Source: Psococerastis gibbosa (lineage: Eukaryota; Arthropoda; Insecta; Psocodea; Psocidae). From it: a stretch of DNA of 64,000 nucleotides. Numbering within the stretch: position 1 is the first letter of the stretch; every line of letters starts with the position of its first letter. Made by a program: the position numbers and the translations under genes. This document shows positions 56,424 through 64,000 of this stretch, piece by piece. The stretch spans positions 26,311,419-26,375,418 of the forward strand of contig OZ020486.1 in NCBI GenBank assembly GCA_963971405.1, given 5' to 3'. The notes below the pieces were generated by a model. That model worked only from the letters and a program-made list of their open reading frames with translations, did not search any database and was not told the origin of the DNA.

Positions 56424-56626
56424 CTAGATGTCAGAACGGGCACTGACTTTTGCCCGAAAGAATGTTGGTTGGAGTCCCACAGACGCTACATTTTCTGGTC
56501 ATGATTTGGAGGAGATGTAAAGAAGGCGGTGCCGGGTCTTCCTAGTTGAGGGTAAGAGAGGGTTTTAAAGCCCTAACTCCAATAGGTTGGCTTCGTAATA
56601 GAACAAAAGTCATTATTTATTTTTAA
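56424..56626 (+). mobile_element. SINE-A copy, diverged
   Basis: B-box-like GGTTGGAGTCCCAC, ACATTTTCTGGTCATG, CTTCCTAGTTGAGGGTAAG, GGTTGGCTTCGTAATAG and a TTTA-like tail in family order. Confidence 0.7.
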
Positions 56627-57603
56627 TATATCAGTTATCTATTTAATTATTATTCACCACATACACTATCTGTAGCAAAGTGGGAAGAGCGTCAGGAAAA
56701 ATATGCATCGAACTAAAAAAGTAAATACAGCAGTTGCTACCCTTTTACGTTAATCATACCAATTGCCACAACTGCGTACAGTAACAAATAAAAAATAATT
56801 TATGTACTTTTTAGTTCCATCAAAAATATATTCTGCTTAATACATCTCATAAGAAATGTCCACAAAAAAGCTATGATCAACGAAACAGGCTCTGCATTCT
56901 AATATGAGTAAATTTAGGCAAAGAGCTCCATAGTTATTACTCGTCAGCTAATAATACCTGGCTCATCTTATAATAGATTCAATGCCCATCAATATTATTT
57001 TCACACCTTTTTCTCAGAATCAATGATGAGTCCTATTGAAGACAACCCTATGTAGCGTTGAGTAGGATTTAGAAATGATTTAAATCACAAAACCATTAAT
57101 TATTTAAAAAATAACCCTTTCTGTCTTGCCCGAAGTTTTGATTAACTTCTGTAATCACGGGCGGGCCAGACAAATATTCTAGAAATGCAGCTGCTTCAAA
57201 ACTTGTCCAAACTGCAATCGTTTTTGCATTTAATACGCACCCAGTGCTTCTTGTATTGTAATTCATGCAATTTAATTTTGATACTGAAATTGCTCTCCAC
57301 CCCTTTTCGATGAGTACTTGCGCAAGTTTGGAAAACATCTATTTTGTCAGTATACCGTTAAAATCGGTACCTGCCTACTGTTTATCCAGATTTCAGTGTT
57401 TTTTAATTGAGTGTATGGTAGGTAAGCTCTTGCATTCGCTATTACGGTGTATTGTATGTATGTACATATGCATACAGTGCCTTTACCTATTTCTTTTCAA
57501 GAATCATTGGAGGAGGGAGTTAGGATATCACGGATGTGACCACTATGTTAGCTGAGATGCGGTTTCTCTTCGAATTTTTTATAATAAATTCATGAATGCC
57601 AAC
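56627..57603. other. No gene recognised
   Basis: A minus-strand open frame at 57096-57338 shows no family motif. Otherwise AT-rich sequence. Confidence 0.35.
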
Positions 57604-57972
57604 GGCCTTACCATGTTGAATCATGTTGAGCATGTTTCAAACTGCGGCAAACTTGGTAGTGTGTACAGCGTTGTCAAGGGAACATGGAGGGACATGATAA
57701 AGCGTTGAGTCTATACCAGTCAGTCTACGTGCGTGGCGAGTCCTGGTCACCTCCGGTTTAATCGTGTTACTTTACCATGTTCCCCAAGTGGTTCGGAATC
57801 CACTATAATCAGGAGGGTCACCCTGTCAGTCAACCCCCTCTCCCCGAGGTGAAAGAGTCTGCCCTAAGGGTGCCTCAAGTTAACAAACAGAACCACTCCC
57901 CCCACCAGACTGACAGGGTTGCTTAAAGCAGAAATGCTGAAAGCAGGTGTTGGAAACAACAACAACAACATG
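57604..57972 (+). mobile_element. SINE-B copy with AAC tail
   Basis: Contains the B-box-like GGTTCGGAATCCACT (57790-57804), CCTGTCAGTCAACCCC, CCCCGAGGTGAAAGAG and ends in an AAC repeat (57956-57970). It combines the 54-kb type 5' part with the 25.5-kb type 3' part, so the two shorter copies are ends of one longer family. Possible ATGAAT target duplication, weak. Confidence 0.7.
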
Positions 57973-58016
57973 AATTAGACAAGGGAAGATATGGAAAAAT
58001 GGGAAAAAATGGACAG

Positions 58017-58090
58017 AAACTGGATGCGAACCAGAGTCTCCCCCTTGCCGGGGTGGTATCCTGATCACTGTACCTAAGCTTACACCTCTC
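58017..58090 (-). mobile_element. tRNA-derived SINE head (Asp/Glu-like)
   Basis: On the minus strand TAGGTACAGTGATCAGGATA (A-box region), CCCCGGCAAGGGG (anticodon-stem-like) and CTCTGGTTCGCATCCAG (B-box) follow tRNA spacing. The acceptor stem does not pair. Adjacent to SINE-B in opposite orientation. Confidence 0.6.
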
Positions 58091-59315
58091 TCTGACCTTT
58101 AACAGAACTTTCGGTATGTCTTGAAATGTAGGTTTACTGTTAACAGGATAGGTAGTTTTGGTATACTGTGTGTTTTGAAATGGTTAGGTACTGTATTTTG
58201 TATTGTACTAAATTGACGAATGTATAATTGTCTCGACAATTTTAACATTATAACATTTCATTCATTCATTCATTTAAAACCGTCCTTTTTATAATTCTAC
58301 TGCCTATAGAGGCTTTCTACAAATCTAAATAGGTACTGTGCACCTCTAATTGCTGTAGGTAATATAATAGGCTTAATATTGATAAATCCATGACATAATG
58401 AATCAATCAATCACTCAAAGTTTTCTTAAACTACTTGATTCTACACTAATACAATAATAATAATTTATAATGTTACTTGCTGCCAATAATATTTGACATC
58501 ATGTTTTGCTTTAATTTAAAGCATTAAAAATACATAATATATGAACAGCATAGCAAGAATATGAAGCCATTAAAGGAACGTTTTAAAATATGAGAAACGG
58601 CGTAACAGCCAACAGGCTGAAAAAGCCTTTTTCAAAAAGGAAAACACATTTATATTTAAATTTCAAGAGACCACGGTATTATAGCCAGGCACTGAAAAGG
58701 ACATCTGGTGTAACTATAAAATTTTTATATAGTTGTGGACAGGACAGATAGGCCCCCACATCATCGTTGCAGATGGTCAACCACCAACGATTCCAAGAGG
58801 CAATAAGATCATTGAACTATAGGTATATACAAGCTACAGTACGTACACATAATGCGTATGTACATTGAACCAAATGCGTGTTGGACTGGTTACAAATTAT
58901 TAAAACACCATGTTTTTGAAAAAAAAAAAAACATTAATATGCAACCAAACTGCCGAAATTTGACTTGTTTGCTGCCTAATAATTAAACTAGATAATAACA
59001 AAATTGATATAAAATGTATGATAAAGGTGCAACTGTCAAATGAAAAATGTTGACTTAATGGGCCGAGATTGCCATGCTCAAGACGGCTGAAACTCCAAAA
59101 ACACGTTTCATGCAGTTATTATCAGTTTTTGCATGTGCAAGGCTAATTGAATAAAAACATGCAACTGGGTAGTAGCCGAAATGTGGGCGATAAAGATATT
59201 TGGCAAAGCTTGAAAGGTGACAGCCCTCATCGTTATGCCGAGCTTTATTAAGAAGCTCTAGCTGGGTACAACATCGCGTGCTTGCACTGCGCATTTCAAG
59301 GTCGTCTGCCACGCC
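58091..59315. other. No gene recognised
   Basis: A (CATT)n tract at 58258-58276 resembles a retroposon tail. Otherwise unrecognised. Confidence 0.4.
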
Positions 59316-59353
59316 AAAGAACCGGTACGAGTGAACCCGTACACGCTTTCCTA

Positions 59354-59482
59354 CGGCGGGGTTTCCATTGATCTCGTTTTTGAATGTGAGCGAGATATTG
59401 ACGTGGTAGCAGTCAGTCTAAAAATGTCTGCTACCACGTCAATATCTCACGTTCAAAAACGAGGTCAATGGAAACCCCACCT
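59354..59482. mobile_element. PAL element copy 10
   Basis: Tip CGGCGGGGTTTCCATTGATC, arms TTTTTGAATGTGAGCG, core ACGTGGTAGCAG with the inverted CTGCTACCACGTCAATATC. TA flanks. Nested in REP-3. Confidence 0.87.
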
Positions 59483-59510
59483 ATTCATCAATTAGTACAA
59501 GTATAGGTAC

Positions 59511-59746
59511 TGTTAGGAATTATGTCGCCACTGCGTGACGGTTAGTTTATTGTTTGTTGTGATTGTTGCGCGGCAGCGCGGATTTCTTAGACTTGAAATA
59601 AAATGGCGTAAACTGATTGGCGTCTCTTTCTTTATTACTTAATTATTAAATCCTCAGAACTTTATTTTCTGAGAAGCCACCGATCAAGATGTACGGTGAT
59701 GAAGAGAATATGAACTTAACTACATCCAGAGTGGAAGTAACGATCA
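59511..59746. mobile_element. Probable solo LTR
   Basis: A 236-bp segment starting TGTTAGGAATTATG and ending AACGATCA, flanked by GGTAC on both sides (59506-59510 and 59747-59751). TG...CA ends with a 5-bp duplication are the LTR retrotransposon signature. AATAAAA near 59597 could be its poly(A) signal. No internal region remains. Confidence 0.7.
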
Positions 59747-60447
59747 GGTACGGCGATAGTTCCATGGTAAATAATTGTCCTGAGGTAAATATAGGCTGGC
59801 TATAGCTTTTCCCTATCCTAATTCTAAAGCACTGGATTGGTCGATGTGTCGATAAAATAATTCGGTACTAACCAATAATAATGAAATGGCTTGCACTAAG
59901 GCTCGGATTACCAATAATATCTTCAAAACCAAACCCTTGCTTTGGATGGAACATATAAATGTACGTAACCTGAATGAATGTTTGAGAAAATGTGTTGCCC
60001 AAACACCAATACCTACATAAATGGGCTATATGATTGGTAGACGACGTTTTTTCGTAAGATACTTATATTGGTACCTAGGCGGCTAGGCAGTAGGCAGGCA
60101 CTAAAAATTGGTCTTACTACTGCGCTGCTAACGTCGAATTATAAAAAGAAGCCCGACTAAATGATGTCGAGCAGGAAGGGCTCATAATATTCGATAGTAG
60201 TGGTACAATTGAGTCAGTTTTCCAGGCACTCTCGAGCTCGGCACGCGTCTTAGGCTCCGCTAGGGACAGGACGTGTCTCCGCACAATATCGTACAGATCA
60301 CGGACGATTTTGGACCAAGTGCGAATTCTATGTTAAATGACGTCTATGTCAGAACTCAATTACCAAATTTCAGTAACAAGCAATTCTACCAATTTTATGT
60401 CATTGGATGAAGAATGGGACTTAAGCAACTGTTACCCTACCAAACAC

Positions 60448-60640
60448 GTAGACTTACTGACTTCGCAAGGTTGTTGGTTTGAGTCCCAAACATGCTACAT
60501 TTTCGGGCTATGCTTCGAGGGCATGTAAAGCAGGCGGTCCCGGGCCTTCCTAGTTGAGTGTAAGAGAGGGCTTTATAGCCCTAACTCCGCTAGGTTGGCT
60601 TAGTGGTAAAACAAAAGTCATTATTTATTTATTTATTATA
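60448..60640 (+). mobile_element. SINE-A copy
   Basis: B-box-like GGTTTGAGTCCCA, TTTTCGGGCTATGCTTCG, GGCGGTCCCGGGCC, GGTTGGCTTAGTGG and a TTTA tail; the best example of the complete 3' half. Confidence 0.75.
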
Positions 60641-61879
60641 TACAGTAGGTATGTATATGCGAGGGGTGCTTCATATTCTCTAAGAATGAACTCCCAAGAA
60701 ACGCCCTGCAAACTAATTGCTTAATAACGGCCTATTCACAATGTTGAAATAAAATTATCCACTAATCTACAGGTAGTTAAAGGTGTTATCCAAGTTAGGA
60801 CACATCGTGAGTGGGACGTGGGTTAACGTGCTAAATAGAAGCAAGCCGCATTATCAAATTGTCTTTACGTTTATTAAAACTTATGACATAGTACAATTAT
60901 TTTACAAAAAAGACTTACGAGTAGCAGGTTCACTGTGTTTTTAACCAACGGCTGCATTCCGTACTTATATCGATCGCAGTGCCGTTTAAGACGAGTGTTA
61001 TCTTGACTTAACACACATAACTTACTAGGCATAACTCGATAACTTCAACATTGTGAAAACACTCAATGCAAGCTAAGTTAAAATGATTGTATGTTGCTTT
61101 GCTACAAATTTGGGAGGGGCCATGGAATCATTAAGCCAGTGTAACGCAGGTAGGCTAAGTATGTATAACGTCGAACACCGAAAGTGCGTCCCCTCCACTA
61201 GTGAGAAGGTTACAAATTTGAATTTGAACTTGCAAACTTGGAGAAAAGAAACCTCCGTGTGTTCCACGTTCCAAAAGAGCTCCCTTAAAAGAATGACGGT
61301 TGATACTTGCCAATGAAGTGACTGACTTTGTGGAGAGCCACAGACTATCAAAAACCTAGCCTATATAAAATTTAATAAATAAATTAAATAAATCAAATTT
61401 ATATAAAAGCCCAAATGTCCCGTGAATAACCCAAAGACTATCTACTCGTAAATTATTATTGATCTATTTTTTCTACTTAGTTTCTTTGAAACGGTTCTTA
61501 GTGGATATAACTCCCGGGCCTATTAGAGCGGTTCGTTGTTTGACTCGGTACCATTATGTTTTAGAATATATCAAGGAATGCCTGACCATCCAGTTAATAA
61601 TGCCCTTCGTTGGGGACAAAAAATCCAGTTTTTAATGAGTTATCTGCACGATATCAGGAAAAGGCTATAAAGTGAACAGACCTAAAATTAGGAACCATGG
61701 TATCGGCTATAGACAAAATAATTTCAAAATGCCTTGAGGTGGTCCAGACCTCTCACTGTCTTTGGTATCATTGATTACGAGTAGTAACTGATTTCCTTTT
61801 GTATGCATATTTGATATTTTTTACCTATAGGCGAAGCATTCGGTTTTCAATAGAAACCAAAAAATTTGAAACTTCCAGC
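60641..61879. other. No gene recognised
   Basis: Opposed frames at 61083-61316 (+) and 61073-61351 (-) show no family motif. Otherwise unrecognised. Confidence 0.4.
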
Positions 61880-61950
61880 CAAGGCCGTAGCCAGAGGAGG
61901 GGTCTAGAGGTTCTGGACCCCCCCCCCCCTAAATATTTGCAGGGTACACT
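61880..61950. mobile_element. Truncated hAT-like MITE end
   Basis: CAAGGCCGTAGCCAGAGG and a C13 run, the left end of the family complete at 26356-26535. No right end. Confidence 0.55.
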
Positions 61951-62233
61951 AGATAGAATGGAGTTATATGTTCTTGCGACCAATTCATATTACATATAGT
62001 ATATATTGTACTGTAACCGGTACATACAGGAACCTTGTCACTATAGGTAGCCATTTCTTCAGTACGTACCTAATCGTAGTTTAGTAGAAATACGGTCGAT
62101 TCTAGTCTATTATTTCAAATTTTAATGAACGAAGGATGCCATTAAAAGTCGGTTTACTCAGGTGATGTGAACCATTCACCAAATAAATAATACAACAGGA
62201 TAAATATTTTTATGTTGGGTTATTTGCTCACTT

Positions 62234-62396
62234 AGGTGCCCATTCCACATACGTACAACGTCAACGAAAAATTGAAAAATGACGTCAAAATGACGTAAAT
62301 TGACGTGGTAGCAGAATTTTTAGTATGTCTTTAATGTCTGCTAAAACGTCATTTTTCAATTTTTCGTTGACGATTGAAGTATGTGGAATACCCCCC
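62234..62396. mobile_element. PAL element copy 11
   Basis: Tip AGGTGCCCATTCCACATACG, arms ACAACGTCAACGAAAAATTG as in copy 1, a small duplication of GACGTAAA-type sequence, core TGGTAGCAGAATT. The right arm tip is slightly eroded. Confidence 0.82.
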
Positions 62397-62478
62397 TATG
62401 GAATATAGTGATTTAGGTTTACAGTACAATAGTATAAACATTATTATTTCGTGGAGTCAATGCATTGTTATTCAAGTT

Positions 62479-62622
62479 AGGCGGGGTTTCCACATACGTC
62501 AATGGTCAATGGTAAATATGGTTTTGACGTGGTAGCAGACATTTTTAGTGTGTCTTTAATGTCTGCTAAAACGTCAATTTCATATTTCTCATTGACCATT
62601 GACGCATGTGGAAACCCCGCCT
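62479..62622. mobile_element. PAL element copy 12
   Basis: Tip AGGCGGGGTTTCCACATACG, arms TCAATGGTCAATGG, core TGACGTGGTAGCAGACATT. Almost the same length and arms as copy 2 at 21031-21173, suggesting recent common origin. Confidence 0.88.
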
Positions 62623-64000
62623 AAGTCTAAATGACATCCTATAAGATTACCTGATCGAATTATTCCCAATTTTTTAACTCTGAACAAGCATGTTCAACTT
62701 TTTTCAAAAGAAAAATAATTTTTACCACTGGCATATTCTTTTGCACGGTGGTAAAATAAATATTTCAATTAATTTAAAGTATACAGTTTACAGTAGGAAT
62801 CAGAGGATACCTGCATTCACGTTTATCAGACAGATGTTCAGGTATTTATATACATACTAGGTAAGTTTTTGGAAAACATGTCTGCTACTATCTGCTTAAA
62901 TTTTGCTTAAATTGCTTCAATAATTGTAATTGTAGGTAAGCTTATAATAGTATCTACAGACTATACAGTATGTGCACCGCTGAGAAGAAAAAATTTTACT
63001 GTTTAACGACGTCGGCTATGGCTGTAAAAAGTGCGCTGGCCGGTATATTAGGGACTTCCAAAAGTTTATGCGTAAATTAATTATAGCATTAATGTAAGTT
63101 ACTACATCTGAGAATTGCGGCTCAGAGTTCGTTACCCGTCCACCAATTAAGCCGCAAATTGCACTAAAAAACCTGACAGACAGACGGCTGGATGAGTGCA
63201 ATTTTTATAGTCAGCCTTTGGCACATGCCCAAACCTAGACATGCTTCATTGTTGCAACAAAAAAAAATCATCCAGCCTCAATACTATTACAAGGTTGCAT
63301 GCAAAGAAAATATGTAGCAGCCCAAATGCAAGACTTAAATAATTAAATGCACGAAATCAAGGAAAAAGTCAATGACGCAAGTGCTAAAAACCAGAAGGAT
63401 CATTTGCAGAGGGCCATTACTTGAGCCACTCCGACCTGGCAGACGGTAGGCCATTAACTTTGGCCCCCCACTATTAGCTGGCCAATTTTCGAGTAATGCC
63501 GCTTAACGTCTATGAATGCGACAACTTCGGAAAAATTGACTGACCGGTATCTACATGTCAACATTTTAAAAATGTCTTACCGTATACCCAATGCTCGATG
63601 CCTACATATCGTACGTCTTATTTTGTTTTATGATCCATTTATATCTAAGTCATGCAAACCCCTTCATGACAGGCATAATATGAAATGCAAACCTTCATGG
63701 GGCGCAAGCTATTTTACAATGCCAAATTACGGACTTGAATTATAAAAAATGTCTCTAACGCACATTATTATGTTTTTCTACATAATACTATTGTATAATA
63801 ATATTTCAGATGCGAAAATGAAAATGTATGCCTACTTTATTGTTATCAATTTATTGTGAGGTTATTTCCATTTCTATGCGGCTGTTGTGACAAGAGGAAT
63901 TATTGCGAATTAATTAATTTAGTCGAAAATACTAAATTAAAAATATCTTGTCATCTTTGAGAACACCATATAACTGCTAAGTAGGCCAATACTCAGAATG
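62623..64000. other. No gene recognised
   Basis: AT-rich; no paired repeats or coding frames supported to the end of the window. Confidence 0.4.

Larger units (their letters stand above)
59316..59860 (+). repeat. REP-3 copy E with two nested insertions
   Basis: GAACCGGTACGAGTGAACCC at the left, then REP-3 sequence resumes after a PAL element (59354-59482) and again after a solo LTR (59511-59746), with ATGGTAAATAATTGTCC and GCACTGGATTGGTCGAT at the right. The 3' hairpin end is missing. Confidence 0.65.

Noticed and set aside
57096-57338. 80-residue minus-strand open frame
   Set aside because: Superficially protein-like, but no motif, splice context or repeat relation supports it.
61073-61351. 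Opposed open frames on both strands
   Set aside because: No family motif; judged chance frames.

Overview
The window reads as a repeat-rich animal (invertebrate metazoan) chromosome. An arthropod is the best inference, from an achaete-scute type proneural gene, LINEs without RNase H of jockey/CR1 style, and an insect-style Inr+DPE promoter inside one LINE. The species cannot be named. There is no sign of bacterial gene organisation. The DNA is AT-rich, with very few long open frames and many nested transposons.

Only one host gene is clear: a bHLH transcription factor of the achaete-scute family on the minus strand (2612-3463). Its first coding ATG sits just inside a 3' splice acceptor, so an upstream non-coding exon is expected. 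The only other long open frames belong to retrotransposons. An apparently intact two-ORF LINE on the plus strand (about 48179-52630) has a PHD-finger ORF1 and a 1020-residue endonuclease/reverse transcriptase ORF2. A decayed LINE lies on the minus strand (about 9890-14270). An internally deleted RT fragment lies at 15807-16526 (+), and an RNase H LINE fragment at 7764-8597 (-).

The rest is mainly non-autonomous mobile DNA. (1) About fifteen hAT-like elements; twelve have recognisable 8-bp target duplications (three perfect, the others imperfect), and many carry long C or G runs. (2) Twelve copies of a palindromic element family (here PAL) that share a short tip and often a central core, while the arms between differ yet remain self-complementary. 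(3) A second short inverted-repeat family (MITE-2), four of its six copies within 550 bp. (4) At least four SINE-like families (A-D) with pol III box-like sequences or retroposon target duplications. (5) An unclassified ~900-bp repeat with hairpin ends (REP-3, five copies or fragments). (6) A 1.47-kb foldback element and a solo LTR.

Nesting gives relative ages: hAT and LINE insertions inside SINEs, a PAL element inserted at the exact dyad of another PAL element, and a REP-3 copy hit by both a PAL element and an LTR. Outside the repeats, an E-box/CRE cluster at 22303-22437 is the most plausible regulatory sequence. I saw no new multi-gene system; the most novel signals are the PAL family architecture and the promoter-equipped, ORF-intact LINE sitting in a (TTA)n tract.
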